NCBI GenBank assembly: GCA_016794425.1 | Contig: JAEUHR010000035.1 | Span: forward strand, 1-64,000 | DNA length: 64,000 bases | Source: Planctomycetota bacterium | GTDB lineage: Bacteria; Planctomycetota; UBA1135; UBA2386 | Reading direction: 5' to 3' | Shown here: positions 17,517 through 26,614 of the stretch, in pieces | Layout of the letters: each line of letters starts with the position of its first letter | Numbering within the stretch: the first letter of the stretch is position 1 | Translations under genes and position numbers: made by a program | Notes under the pieces: generated by a model | The model's database searches: none | Seen by the model: only the letters and a program-made list of their open reading frames with translations | Told to the model about the DNA's origin: nothing

Positions 17517-18265
17517 CCGACGAACCGGCGATCCGGACCCGCGGGCTCGGCCGCGAGTTCGCCGGCCGCTGGGCCGTGCGCAGCCTCGACCTCGCGGTCG
17601 CTCGCGGCGAGCTGTACGGGTTCCTCGGCCAGAACGGCGCCGGCAAGACGACGACGCTGCGGCTGCTGGCCGGCCTGCTGCGGCCGAGCGCCGGCGAACT
17701 GGCGATCCTCGGCCTCGACCACGGCCGGCACGGTCGCGCGCTGAAACAGCAGCTCGGCTTCGTGCCCGACACGCCGCCGCTGCACGAGTACCTGACCGGC
17801 CGCCAGTACGTGGCGCTGGTCGCGAGCCTCTGGCACGTGCCGCGGCGCGACCGCGACGAACGCTGCGAACGGCTGTTCGCGCTGCTGGACCTCGCCGACG
17901 CCGCCGACGAGCTGTGCAAAGGCTGGTCGCACGGCATGCGCAAGAAGCTGCACCTCGCCGCGGTGCTGGTCACGGCGCCTGCGGTGCTGCTGCTCGACGA
18001 GCCGACGACCGGCCTCGATCCGGTCAGCGTGCGGCGCTTCAAGGACCTCGTGCGCGAACAGTGCCGCGCCGGCACGACCGTGCTGCTGAGCACGCACGTG
18101 CTCGACACCGCCGAACAGGTCTGCGACCGCATCGGCATCCTCGCGCGCGGCGTACTGACCGCCGAGGGCACGCCGGCCGAGCTGCGGGCACGGCACGGCG
18201 GCCGTTCGCTCGAGGACGTGTTCCTGGCCGCCACCGGTTCGGGCGATGGGCCTGCTGCGGGCTGA
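17513..18265 (+). CDS. ABC transporter ATP-binding protein (ABC-2 type)
   Basis: This 250-aa cytoplasmic ATPase powers the permease encoded next. Walker A is GQNGAGKTT (39-47) and Walker B is VLLLDEP with D162 and E163, followed by TTGLDP. The signature motif is degenerate: WSHGM (138-142) replaces the usual LSGGQ, a variation seen in ABC-2 exporters where the Gly is kept. A switch histidine is present in STHVLD. It starts at GTG in a GTGA overlap with xth and its end overlaps the permease gene by 20 nt, so the pair is surely co-translated. Confidence 0.9.
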   Translation: MTDEPAIRTRGLGREFAGRWAVRSLDLAVARGELYGFLGQNGAGKTTTLRLLAGLLRPSAGELAILGLDHGRHGRALKQQLGFVPDTPPLHEYLTGRQYVALVASLWHVPRRDRDERCERLFALLDLADAADELCKGWSHGMRKKLHLAAVLVTAPAVLLLDEPTTGLDPVSVRRFKDLVREQCRAGTTVLLSTHVLDTAEQVCDRIGILARGVLTAEGTPAELRARHGGRSLEDVFLAATGSGDGPAAG

Positions 18266-19880
18266 CCTGCAAGCGCTGGCGAACCTGCCGGCGACGGCCG
18301 CCGGCCGCCGGCAGCTGCTCGGCACGCTGTTCGGGCTCGGCATGCTCGGCGCGCTGTGGTGGTCGGTGGTCGCGACGATGCACCAGGATCCGCACCTGGT
18401 GGCGATGCTGCACCGCTCGACGCACGGGCTGTCGCTGCCGACGCTGCTCGGCACCGCGCTGCTGCCGTGCCCGATCGCGGCGACCTGGCTCGGCCTCGCA
18501 CTGGCGCAGCGGCAGTTGTTCGAGGCTCCCGAGCTGCTGCTGTGGCGCAGCGCGCCGATCGCCGGCTGGCGCGCGCCGCTGCAGGTGCTGCTGCGCGCGA
18601 GCTTCCTGTCGCTGCTGTGGGCCAGTGCGCTGGCGGCGCCGTGGTGCATGACGCTGCTGGCCGAGGCCGGCGCCGGCCCGCTGGCCTACTGCCTGCTGCC
18701 GGTCGCGCTGGTCGCGGGCACGGTGCCGCTGCTGGCGATGCTGCTGGCGGTGCAGATCGTGCTGGTGCGGTTCTTCGCCGGCCGCGTGCTGCGCCTCGTG
18801 CTGGCGGCGACCGCCGCGCTGGCGTCGGTCGGCTTCTCGACCTGGCTGCTGCTCGGCCTGTTCGGCTCGGCGGAGCAGCGGCTGGCCGCGCCGGCCACGA
18901 CCGGCGCGCCGCACCTGCCGTGGACGATCGAAGCGATGGCGACGCTGCTCGCGACCGCGGCGCGCGGCCAGCTCGAACCGGACGCGCTGCGCCAGGTGCT
19001 CGGCTGGCTCGGCCTCTCGCTGGCGCTGTTCTGGTTCGCGGCGCGGCTGCACCCGCGCGCGGTCGAACGCCACCTCGCGGCCGAATCGCCGCTGCGCCGC
19101 CGCCGCCGCGGCGGCTGGCCGACGTCGCTGGCGGCGGTCGTGCGCCGCAAGGAACTCGCGCAGGTGCTGCAGCAGCCCGGCGCGCTGCTCGGCTTCGTGA
19201 CGTTCGCGGTGCTGGTGTTCGCGCTGGCGGACCGCCGCGTGCTGGTCGGGCCGCTGCTCGCCGACCGCCGGCTGCCGGCCGAACTGGCGCAGGTCGCGGC
19301 GATGGCGACGCTGTGGTTCCTGGCCGTGATGCTGGTGCTGTACGCGCACATGGGCCGCCTCGCGCTGTGGGACGGGCCGCAGTGGTCGCTGTACCAGTCG
19401 GCGCCGGCGCTGCCGCGCACGATCCTGCGCGGCAAGCTCGAGGCGACCGCGGTGCTGCTGGCGTGGCCGCTGCTGCTGGTCGCCGCCGGCGGCGCGCACT
19501 GGTACGGCGCCAGCCCGCGCGCGGTGCTGACGTTCGTCGGCATCGCGGTCGGCGGCACGCTGACCGCGCTCGGCGTGCTCGCGGTCGTCGGCACCTCGCC
19601 GCGGCTCGTGCAGCCGACCGACGGCGCGATCGCGCAGGGCGGCCGCGGCTTCATCGCGGCACTGGTGCTGGTGCTCGGCTTCCAGCTCGCGCTCGCGCCG
19701 GCGCTGTTCGCGTGGTTCGAACTGGAACGGCACCTGCGCACGACGCGCCTCGACGCCGCCACCGTGCGCGCGTTCGCGCCGTGGGTCGTCGGCGGCGCCC
19801 TGCTGCACGGCCTCGTCGTGGCCGCGCTCGGCACCGCGCTGGGCGCGCGCAACTTCCGCCGCCTGCTGGCGCCGCGCTAG
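18246..19880 (+). CDS. ABC-2 type permease, multi-pass membrane protein
   Basis: This 544-aa protein has about twelve hydrophobic segments, starting with LLGTLFGLGMLGALWW (residues 19-34) and ending with VVGGALLHGLVVAALG. A basic cytoplasmic loop with RRRRRGG lies near residue 280. It is the membrane partner of the ATPase whose gene overlaps it by 20 nt. The pair probably exports a lipid, glycan or drug-like molecule; the substrate is not visible. The stop codon overlaps the stop of the convergent propeller B gene by a few bases. Confidence 0.85.
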   Translation: MGLLRADLQALANLPATAAGRRQLLGTLFGLGMLGALWWSVVATMHQDPHLVAMLHRSTHGLSLPTLLGTALLPCPIAATWLGLALAQRQLFEAPELLLWRSAPIAGWRAPLQVLLRASFLSLLWASALAAPWCMTLLAEAGAGPLAYCLLPVALVAGTVPLLAMLLAVQIVLVRFFAGRVLRLVLAATAALASVGFSTWLLLGLFGSAEQRLAAPATTGAPHLPWTIEAMATLLATAARGQLEPDALRQVLGWLGLSLALFWFAARLHPRAVERHLAAESPLRRRRRGGWPTSLAAVVRRKELAQVLQQPGALLGFVTFAVLVFALADRRVLVGPLLADRRLPAELAQVAAMATLWFLAVMLVLYAHMGRLALWDGPQWSLYQSAPALPRTILRGKLEATAVLLAWPLLLVAAGGAHWYGASPRAVLTFVGIAVGGTLTALGVLAVVGTSPRLVQPTDGAIAQGGRGFIAALVLVLGFQLALAPALFAWFELERHLRTTRLDAATVRAFAPWVVGGALLHGLVVAALGTALGARNFRRLLAPR

Positions 19881-21352
19881 TAGCCGCCGACCGTGGCCGC
19901 GAGGCCGTTCGTAGCGGTGATCGTGGTGACCTGCAGCTGCGCGTTCAGCTCGAACGTCACCACCTGGTGGAACACGGTCTGGCCGACCAGCGACGGCGAC
20001 CGCGCGACCTGCATCGCGAGCTCGGCGGCGCCGGCGCTGGCGGTCAGCACGTCGAGCCGGTCGGGCGTCGCCAGCAGGTCGCAGCCGGCCTGGCCCTCGG
20101 GGAACAACGTCGGCCACGGGACCGCGATCTGGCCGAAGCCCAGCACCGACATCACGAAGCCGAGCGGCGGCAGGCCGGTGGCGCGCACGCGGTAGGTGCC
20201 GCCGTCCCACGGCGGTGTCAGCACGGTCAGCTGGTTCAGGCCGCCGCCGCCGACGCAACCGGTGCCGTAGGCGACGACGTTCGGCCGGCACGGCGGCGAC
20301 CAGCGCGCGACCGCCGCGGCCGGGGCCCCACCCGCATGCGCGAATCCGCCGCCGACCACGAGGTCGCCGTTCGGCACCACCGCCAGCGCGGCGACCTGGC
20401 TGTCGACGCCGCTGCCGAGCGTGCGCCAGGCGCTGCCGTCCCAGCGCGCGAGGCGGTTGGCCGCGAAGCCGCCGGCCGTCGTGAACGAACCGCCGGCGAC
20501 CAGGTCGTCGTTGGGCAGCACGGCCAGCGTGCGCACGCGGTTGCCGATGCCGACGCCGAGCGGGCTCCAGCTGCCGCCGGCCCACGCGGCGACGCGGCTG
20601 CACGGCACGCCGCCGGCGTTGGCGAACAGACCGCCCGCGAACAACACGCCGGTGCTCGACACCTCGAGCGCATCGACCCAGGCGTCGGTGCCGCTGCCGA
20701 GGGCGTACCAGGCGCTGCCGTTCCAGCGCGCGATGCGATTGGCCACCACGGTGCTGGCGACCGTGAAGTTGCCGCCGGCGACCAGGTCGCCGTTCGGCAG
20801 CACCGCCAGCGCCGTGACCCAGTTGTCGACGCCGAAGCCGAGCGGGCTCCACGCGCTGCCGTTCCAGCGCGCGACGCGGCTGCACGGCACGCCGCCCGCG
20901 GTCGTGAACGAACCGCCGGCGACCAGATCGCCGTTCGGCAGCACCGCGAGCGCGGTCACCCAGTTGTCCATGCCGCCGCCGAGCGCGTGCCACGTGCCGC
21001 CGTCCCAGCGCGCGACGTGGTTGCAGGCGATGCCGCCGGCGGTCCAGAAGTAGCCGCCGGCCACGAGGTCGCCGTTTTGCAGCACGGCGAGCGCGCGCAC
21101 CTCGATGTCGACGCCGGCGCCGAGCGGGCTCCACGCGCTGCCGTTCCAGCGCGCGATGCGGCTGCACGGCACGCCGCCCGCAGCGGCGAACGTGCCGCCG
21201 ACCACGAGGTCGCCGTTGGCGAGCCGCGCGACCGCCTGCACGGCATCGTCGGCGCCGGCACCGAGTGCCGACCAGACCGGCGTACACTGCGCCACGGCCG
21301 GGGCCGCGAGCAGCAGGGTCGCGGCGAACAGGGACACGCAGAGCGGGCGCAT
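19877..21352 (-). CDS. Secreted seven-repeat beta-propeller protein B
   Basis: This 491-aa exported protein has a signal peptide (1-21, ending APAVAQ), seven repeats of 48 residues and a C-terminal module. Each repeat contains ALAVLPNGDLVAGGSF, then ARWNGSAWSPLG, predicting a seven-bladed propeller. Repeats 1, 3 and 6 also carry GGVPCSR, so cysteines recur at fixed spacing. The C-terminal 130 residues (GCVGGGGLNQL to the end) match those of protein A encoded at 13642-15153. The repeats are similar at DNA level too, indicating recent duplication or conversion. Role unknown; extracellular binding is likely. Confidence 0.82.
   Translation of the reverse strand: MRPLCVSLFAATLLLAAPAVAQCTPVWSALGAGADDAVQAVARLANGDLVVGGTFAAAGGVPCSRIARWNGSAWSPLGAGVDIEVRALAVLQNGDLVAGGYFWTAGGIACNHVARWDGGTWHALGGGMDNWVTALAVLPNGDLVAGGSFTTAGGVPCSRVARWNGSAWSPLGFGVDNWVTALAVLPNGDLVAGGNFTVASTVVANRIARWNGSAWYALGSGTDAWVDALEVSSTGVLFAGGLFANAGGVPCSRVAAWAGGSWSPLGVGIGNRVRTLAVLPNDDLVAGGSFTTAGGFAANRLARWDGSAWRTLGSGVDSQVAALAVVPNGDLVVGGGFAHAGGAPAAAVARWSPPCRPNVVAYGTGCVGGGGLNQLTVLTPPWDGGTYRVRATGLPPLGFVMSVLGFGQIAVPWPTLFPEGQAGCDLLATPDRLDVLTASAGAAELAMQVARSPSLVGQTVFHQVVTFELNAQLQVTTITATNGLAATVGGY
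20340..21290 (-). repeat. About 144-bp internal repeats in propeller gene B
   Basis: The DNA repeats with a period of about 144 bp (48 codons). Blocks such as GCCGTTCCAGCGCGCG and CGACCAGGTCGCCGTTCGGC recur in several copies, some with long identical stretches. Identity at synonymous sites suggests recent duplication or gene conversion and could allow the number of blades to vary. Confidence 0.7.
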
Positions 21353-21492
21353 GGCGACACAGCAGCTTCGCGATGCGGCACGCGGCGGTCAACGTGGGCG
21401 AAGGGCGGTGGTGCGCGCAGCGGCCACGGGGCGATGGCATCGGCGGTTCTGGCTGCGTGTGGCCGCGCCGACCGACGCTACGATGCGGCGCG

Positions 21493-22749
21493 ATGCGCGC
21501 CCTTCTCCTTGCCGGCCTCGCAGTTGCCCTCGCGCCGGCCACCGGTGCCGCCGCCCAGGACGACCTGCGCGACCGCGTGACGCGCACCGACGACAAGGTG
21601 CTGGCCGGCCGCGTGCAGAATCCGTTCGCGCCCGACGAGCTGGTGCTGCTGCAGGGCGGCAAGCGCGTGCGGGTGCCGCGCGCCGAGGTCGCGGCGCTCG
21701 ACCTGCTCGCCGACCGCGTGCGCGAGTTCGCCGACCGGCGCGTGCGGCTGCGCGGCTCGACCAAGGCGCAGTGGTTCCTGGTCGAGTGGGCGCGCACGCA
21801 CGAGCTGCCGGCGCTCGCGCAGCTGCAGGCGACCTGGCTCGCGCTGCAGCACGACCTCGACGCGGCGCACGAGTTCCTCGGCCACGAACGTGGGGCGAAG
21901 GGCTGGCTGTGGCCGCACGACGGCAAGAAGCTGCTGCGCGCGCAGTTCGACGAAGCGCTGGCGCGCGCGCCGCTGACGCTGGTCGGCGAGCGCTTCACGC
22001 TGCGCTGTGACGCGAACCCGGTCGCCGCGGCCGCCGCACTGCTCGACCTCGAACAGCTCGGCGCGGTGTGGTTGCAGCGCTTCGGCGCCGCGCTGCAGCT
22101 GCGCGAGGTGCTGCGGCCGATCGACGTCGTCGTGCACGGCAGCCCCGACGCGTTCCCGAAGTGGGGCTTCCGGCCGCTGCCGTTCTACGAACCGCCGCCG
22201 CACCGCGACGTCGCGCTGACGTTCTGGGCCGGGCCGCTGCCGCAAAGGCCGCAGCGGTTGTTCTTCGTCGGCACGCAGGGCCTGCTGTACCGCACGCTGA
22301 TCGGCGAAGCCGACCGCGGCAGCGACCGCGACCGCGTCAGCGCCTGGCTCGAGATCGGCTTCGGCATGGTGATGGAACACGCGCTGCAGGGCGACGCCGG
22401 CTTCGCGGCGCCGGCCGAACCGCGGCGCGAGGACCTGCAGGCGCTGACCGCGCTCGGCCGCGACTACCGGCTGACGCACCTGCTGCAGCTGCCGATGTAC
22501 GGCTCGTTCTACCTGACCGACGACACCGCGACGGCGGTCAACTGGAGCGCCGCGACGATGTTCGTCACCTGGCTGCTGCAGCCCGACAACGACCCGCCGA
22601 CGCGTGCGAAGTTCCTCGGCTACGTGCGCGACGCGCTCGGCGCGAAGAAGGGCGCCGGCAGTTCGCTGTTCGACGACGCGATGGGCTGCCGCATCGAAGA
22701 CCTCGACGAACCGTGGCGGCGCTGGCTGGCGGCGCGCGCCGGTTACTGA
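21493..22749 (+). CDS. Exported protein of unknown function
   Basis: This 418-aa protein has a signal peptide (1-20, ALAPATGAAA|QDD). The region after it is charged and alpha/beta in character. IDVVVHGSPDAFPKWGF and AWLEIGFGMVMEHAL have the spacing of gluzincin-like peptidases found in planctomycetes (the WLxEG element after the HExxH helix), but no HExxH is present, so it would be an inactive relative if related at all. A TACGAT box ends 8 nt before the ATG. The 3' end overlaps the convergent acetyltransferase gene by 7 nt. The family assignment is a guess. Confidence 0.75.
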   Translation: MRALLLAGLAVALAPATGAAAQDDLRDRVTRTDDKVLAGRVQNPFAPDELVLLQGGKRVRVPRAEVAALDLLADRVREFADRRVRLRGSTKAQWFLVEWARTHELPALAQLQATWLALQHDLDAAHEFLGHERGAKGWLWPHDGKKLLRAQFDEALARAPLTLVGERFTLRCDANPVAAAAALLDLEQLGAVWLQRFGAALQLREVLRPIDVVVHGSPDAFPKWGFRPLPFYEPPPHRDVALTFWAGPLPQRPQRLFFVGTQGLLYRTLIGEADRGSDRDRVSAWLEIGFGMVMEHALQGDAGFAAPAEPRREDLQALTALGRDYRLTHLLQLPMYGSFYLTDDTATAVNWSAATMFVTWLLQPDNDPPTRAKFLGYVRDALGAKKGAGSSLFDDAMGCRIEDLDEPWRRWLAARAGY

Positions 22750-23243
22750 GCCACGGGCGCAGCGAGGCGCGACAGCGCGTCGCCGTCGAGGCGGCAAGTG
22801 CGCCAGTCGGGCAGCACGCGCGCGCCGTGGCGTTCGTAGAAACCGATCGCCGACGTGTTCCAGTCGAGCACGTTCCAGTCGAGCCGCGGACAGCCGCGCG
22901 CGACCGCGATGCCGGCCACCGCGCGCAGCAGCTGCAGGCCGATGCCGCGGCCGCGGTGCTCGGGCAACACGAACAGGTCCTCGAGCCACAGGCACGGCCG
23001 CGTGCGGAACGTCGAGTAGCTGGCGAAGAACAGCGCGAAGCCGACCGGCTGCCCCGCGAGTTCGGCGAGCAGCGCGCTGCAGGCCGGCTGCGGCCCGGCC
23101 AGGTGTTCGCGCAGCCGCGCTTCGTCGAGGTCGAGCTGGTGCTCGAGCCGCTCGTAGCGCGCGAGCTCGCGGATGAAACGGGCGACGGACGCCGCGTCGG
23201 CCGGGCCGGCCACGCGCACCGCGACCGCGCCGCGGTCGGTCAC
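22743..23243 (-). CDS. GNAT-family N-acetyltransferase (diamine acetyltransferase-like)
   Basis: This 166-aa enzyme transfers acetyl from acetyl-CoA to an amine. The acetyl-CoA pyrophosphate loop is [15 protein letters not shown] (residues 92-106), preceded by LWLEDLFV and followed by the [14 protein letters not shown] element. [11 protein letters not shown] and DWNVLDWN resemble the spermidine/diamine acetyltransferase (SSAT) group. It starts at GTG in a GTGA overlap with the infA stop, so its translation probably depends on infA. Substrate preference for polyamines or thialysine is an inference. Confidence 0.87.
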   Translation of the reverse strand: MTDRGAVAVRVAGPADAASVARFIRELARYERLEHQLDLDEARLREHLAGPQPACSALLAELAGQPVGFALFFASYSTFRTRPCLWLEDLFVLPEHRGRGIGLQLLRAVAGIAVARGCPRLDWNVLDWNTSAIGFYERHGARVLPDWRTCRLDGDALSRLAAPVAQ

Positions 23244-23461
23244 GCGCGGTAGGTGATGCGGCCGCGCGTCAGGTCGTACGGCGACAGTTCGACGGTCACG
23301 CGGTCACCCGGGATGATGCGGATCCAGTTCTTCCGCATCTTGCCCGAGATGTGCGCCAACACGATGTGCCCGCCGTCGATCTGGATGCGGAACTTGGTGT
23401 TGGCCAGCGTCTCGACGACGGTGCCTTCCAGGACGATGGCTTCTTCTTTGGACACGCTCAC
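23240..23461 (-). CDS. infA: Translation initiation factor IF-1
   Basis: IF-1 binds the A site of the 30S subunit during initiation. The product (71-73 aa) is a single S1/OB-fold domain with the diagnostic elements [36 protein letters not shown] and RGRITYR. Two GTG starts are possible, 23461 and 23455; the second gives the more typical MSKEEAI N-terminus. AGGA lies 11 nt before the first. A promoter-like pair lies about 50 nt upstream. The downstream acetyltransferase gene is coupled by a 4-nt overlap. Confidence 0.94.
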   Translation of the reverse strand: MSVSKEEAIVLEGTVVETLANTKFRIQIDGGHIVLAHISGKMRKNWIRIIPGDRVTVELSPYDLTRGRITYRA

Positions 23462-23510
23462 TCTTCGATCTTTCCTGCGCGCAGCCGCGCCGGCCGCGGA
23501 AAGGGGGAGG

Positions 23511-23539
23511 ATCCTACGGGTCGGCGGACGCGCGAACAA
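23511..23539 (-). promoter_or_regulatory. Sigma70-like promoter for infA
   Basis: On the minus strand, TTGTTC (23539-23534) is followed after 17 nt by TAGGAT (23516-23511). Transcription would start near 23504, giving infA a leader of about 40-45 nt. Spacing and four of six matches in each box make this one of the best promoter candidates in the window. Confidence 0.5.
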
Positions 23540-23686
23540 GCGCCACCGAGCCGATCGGCCCGTCGCCAGCCGTGCTCGCGGGCTCGGCCGCCGGTCCCGG
23601 TGCTGCATCACCCCGACTCGATCCGTTGCGGTTTCGCCTTTGCCGCTGCGCTGGGCGAAGTCGCCGACTGAACAAGGAACCTCGGG

Positions 23687-24160
23687 GTGCCCACCGACCC
23701 GCATGACGACATGGTCCGCTCCGAGCCGCCAGCTTCGCGACCTCCGCCTCGCCCACCCGGCCGCGTAACGTCGGCCGTCGAACAGATCCTGCGGGTGTTG
23801 GTGGCCGAACGACAGCTCCAACGACAACGAGTCGCCGCCCTCGCAAGGGCTACGCGGCTCGCATGGCGTCTCACCCAAGTGCCCCCTGCCGGCCGCGCCA
23901 TCGGGCTCGATCGCAGGCGCGCTCTGCCCTGTCTCGCCCGCGTGATCTCGGCGATGCCGGAGCGCAATGGTCCCGGCATGCTGCTGGCCGACCTCCGCCT
24001 GTTCGCGCGACTCTCCTATCGCGAATGCGCCGACCTCCTGCAAGCGCCAGCCTGCTTGCTGCGCAGCGTGTGGCGCCGCACCCGAGCGGACCTGTTAGCC
24101 TCGATCTCCCGTTCCGCACTCGCGCGCCTCTCGAATGGCGCACCGCGTAGACTGCCGCGC
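23687..24160 (+). pseudogene. Possible remnant of a sigma factor (region-4-like) upstream of the ECF gene
   Basis: An open frame continuous with the downstream sigma gene encodes [18 protein letters not shown] and then [27 protein letters not shown]. This has the layout of sigma region 4: the PER turn, the LSYxExAxxL helix and a final recognition helix with RxxxRRARxxLL. No convincing region 2 precedes it, and the first 60 codons look non-coding. It may be a decayed sigma gene or an N-terminal extension of the next gene. Third-position bias improves towards the 3' half. Confidence 0.35.
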
Positions 24161-24805
24161 ATGAGCGCCCCCCGTTCCGCTGCCGAGGACGCCCGCTTCG
24201 CCGACGACGTCCGCCGCGCCGCCGAAGGCGACCGAGAGGCTCGGGACCGCCTGTGGGCGGAACACTACGAAACGCTCCGCGATTGCGCGAAGGCGTGGTT
24301 CGCACGGTCATGGCGCGGCAACGACCCGATGCGCGCGGTCAGCCTGGACGGGACGGAGATCCTGCACGCCGTGTTCGGCCGTCTGCGCGATCGAACTGCG
24401 GCACTGGAACGCGGCAAGAGCTACTTCTTCCGGGCGTTCTACACCGAGTGCCTCCGGGTCGTCGTGGACCACTATCGCAAGACGCGGAACGACAAAGGCC
24501 GTGGGGATCGCCAGCGAGTTCCCTTGCCATCGCACTTCCTCGCCGACCACAAGGCAGACGTCGACTTCGATGTGTTGTTCGGGATCGTCGCCGAACTCGA
24601 GCAGCAGGACGCGCGCCTCGGCCAGATCGCGGCGCTCAAGGTCTTCGAGAGCCGCCCCGACGAGGAAAGCGCCGGTGCTCGGCGTGGCCTCACGAACGCC
24701 GAGGTGGCCGAACTTCTCGGCGTCAGCCTCCGCGTCGTCGAAAAGGACTGGGCGTTCGCCAAGGCCTGGCTGCTGCGGCGGCTGGGCAGCGAGGGAGATC
24801 GCTGA
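24161..24805 (+). CDS. ECF-type RNA polymerase sigma factor (Sig-70_X6 / TIGR02999-like)
   Basis: This 214-aa alternative sigma factor should redirect RNA polymerase to a special set of promoters. Region 2 covers about 15-110, with SLDGTEILHAVFGRLRDR matching the LQPTALVHEAYLRL element of this group and YFFRAFYTECLRVVVDHYRK its core-binding and -10 helix. Region 4 (about 160-212) reads LTNAEVAELLGVSLRVVEKDW. Such factors often have no anti-sigma factor and lie near Ser/Thr kinases in planctomycetes, as here (kinase at 27266). A TAGACT box ends 7 nt before the ATG. Target promoters are unknown. Confidence 0.85.
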   Translation: MSAPRSAAEDARFADDVRRAAEGDREARDRLWAEHYETLRDCAKAWFARSWRGNDPMRAVSLDGTEILHAVFGRLRDRTAALERGKSYFFRAFYTECLRVVVDHYRKTRNDKGRGDRQRVPLPSHFLADHKADVDFDVLFGIVAELEQQDARLGQIAALKVFESRPDEESAGARRGLTNAEVAELLGVSLRVVEKDWAFAKAWLLRRLGSEGDR

Positions 24806-24832
24806 ACGAGGCCGCTCGCAGCTCCGCGCGCA

Positions 24833-26614
24833 TCACTGCAGCGTCACGAGGACGGACTGCACGTGAAACTGTGGGCCCGAGGGGTTGGCCACGAACACTT
24901 GCTCGAGCAGCAGGAACTCCGACCCGGCCGTGGACGCGATCCGGCAGGAGAGCAGGCCACCCTGCAACGGGCTGGGGACCTGGCCGAGCGATCGCAGGCT
25001 GAGGGGTTCAGACCACGCGCCACCGCTGCGGCGCCCCACCAACAGACCGTCACCGCCGACGAGCCGGGCAACCAAGGCGGTGCCATCTTCCGCCACCGCG
25101 GCCGCGGGCAGACCGTGGGACTGTCCCTGTGCCTCGGTGACCAGCCACTCGCCGCCGCCGTCGCGTGTCGCGAGCTGGATGCGGTTGTCGAGGTTGTGCG
25201 TGACGATCACTGCCGACCCGTCGCCCGCCACCGCCGCGACGATCGAGTTCGCGGCGTCGGGCACCGTTCCGATCTGCGTCACGGTGGACCAACCCTGGCC
25301 GACGACGAAGTCCACGGCCGACACCGTTGCGCCGAAGGGTGATGGTTCGAGGACAGCGAGCAGCGTGCGGCCGGCGGCCGTGGTCGCCATCGCGAACTGC
25401 GGCAGGACGGCAAACCGACCGAGCAGCACTTCGGGCCCGGTCACGCCGAAACGATCCCGAGTCTGCGCGAACAAGTCGACGCGCGATGCATCGCCGGGCG
25501 TCGGTTCGAAGTGCAGGACCTGCGCCCGGTCGGCGTCCCACGGCACCAATCCCACGACGTGATCGTGCTCCGCGGCGATGGTGGTCGTGGCGTTCGGGAG
25601 GAACGTCCGACTGGTCGGCACCCAGTCGAAACTCGAAGGCAGCCCAGGGTGCAAGCCGGATGCAGGCCAGATCGTCGTCGGCCCGGCGCCGAACCGGTGC
25701 AGGTACGTGTCGGTGGCCAGCACCAAGGCGAATGTGCTGGCAAGGTCGCGACCATGGTGCACGGTCCGGTCGCGGTTGACCATCAGCAAGCCACCGACTC
25801 CATCGGGACCGGTGCACAGGGACTCACCGCCCAGCACACCGAAGACGCTGGTGGTCGCCGCGATGCCCGACCAGGCATTCGAGGTCTGGTTCCAGAACGC
25901 ACCCGCGTAGGTATCCTGGCCGGAACCGTCCTGCCAGAACGCAGCGCCGAGTTCGTCCGCGGATGTCCGCGCCAGCGGCGCGAGTTGCACCTGCATGCTG
26001 CCAGACCACACGGACTGCGTGGTCCCGACCTGCAATTGAGGGACGGCGCTCGAAGGCGCGATCGAGAACGTGGAACGCCGATCCGCGCCCAACACCCGCC
26101 CGTCCGCGGCCCGCAGCGTGCCCGCAACGACGACTTCGACCGTGGTACCCGGCGTGAACGGGGTCGTTGGTGCGAACACCAGAACGTTCGCGGCGGCAGG
26201 GTCGACACCCACGGCGCCGACCTTCGGCATGCCATCGACCACCACCTGCAGGGTCGTCGAGGTGACACTCGCAGCGTCGATGGCCTGCGAGAGCCGCGTT
26301 CGCACCACGACGGGTGGCGAAGCCAAGACGGCACCATCCGCCGGCTCGACGGAGCTCACCGCGAGGCCGGCGACGGACCCGCCGGAGGAACAACCCGCGC
26401 CGAGCAGGAACCAGGCGAGCAGCGGCACGAGGCGCCGCCGCCGGCCCGCGATCGAGCGCGTCGGCCGAGCAGCCGCGGAGTCGGCGGCCGCGTGGGCCGC
26501 GCCGGCACCGAGGAGTGCACGTCTTGAGCAGTGCGAGGGGACGAGCCCGACGGGACTCGCACCCGACGCAAGGACCTGATCGTGGCGGGGAAAGCAGCTG
26601 GAAACTGTGTTCAT
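24833..26614 (-). CDS. Predicted lipoprotein with Ig-like domain
   Basis: This 593-aa protein has a long basic N-terminal region, then a hydrophobic stretch ending in LLGAGC, which looks like a lipobox with the Cys near residue 75. The long region before it suggests the true start lies further downstream, but no good ATG is available. Residues about 85-185 form a Big_5/Ig-like domain (VEPADGAVLASPPVVVRTRLSQAID...PTTPFTPGTTVEVVV). The remaining 400 residues are beta-rich, with GDGSAVIVTHN and EDGTALVARLVGG repeats, perhaps a propeller. It lies between the sigma factor and the kinase but on the opposite strand. Confidence 0.72.
   Translation of the reverse strand: MNTVSSCFPRHDQVLASGASPVGLVPSHCSRRALLGAGAAHAAADSAAARPTRSIAGRRRRLVPLLAWFLLGAGCSSGGSVAGLAVSSVEPADGAVLASPPVVVRTRLSQAIDAASVTSTTLQVVVDGMPKVGAVGVDPAAANVLVFAPTTPFTPGTTVEVVVAGTLRAADGRVLGADRRSTFSIAPSSAVPQLQVGTTQSVWSGSMQVQLAPLARTSADELGAAFWQDGSGQDTYAGAFWNQTSNAWSGIAATTSVFGVLGGESLCTGPDGVGGLLMVNRDRTVHHGRDLASTFALVLATDTYLHRFGAGPTTIWPASGLHPGLPSSFDWVPTSRTFLPNATTTIAAEHDHVVGLVPWDADRAQVLHFEPTPGDASRVDLFAQTRDRFGVTGPEVLLGRFAVLPQFAMATTAAGRTLLAVLEPSPFGATVSAVDFVVGQGWSTVTQIGTVPDAANSIVAAVAGDGSAVIVTHNLDNRIQLATRDGGGEWLVTEAQGQSHGLPAAAVAEDGTALVARLVGGDGLLVGRRSGGAWSEPLSLRSLGQVPSPLQGGLLSCRIASTAGSEFLLLEQVFVANPSGPQFHVQSVLVTLQ

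Noticed and set aside
18039..21998. A minus-strand frame of 1,319 codons across the ABC permease and propeller B
   Set aside because: The real propeller B gene is in a different frame with a signal peptide and repeats; this long frame has shuffled composition and no start site.
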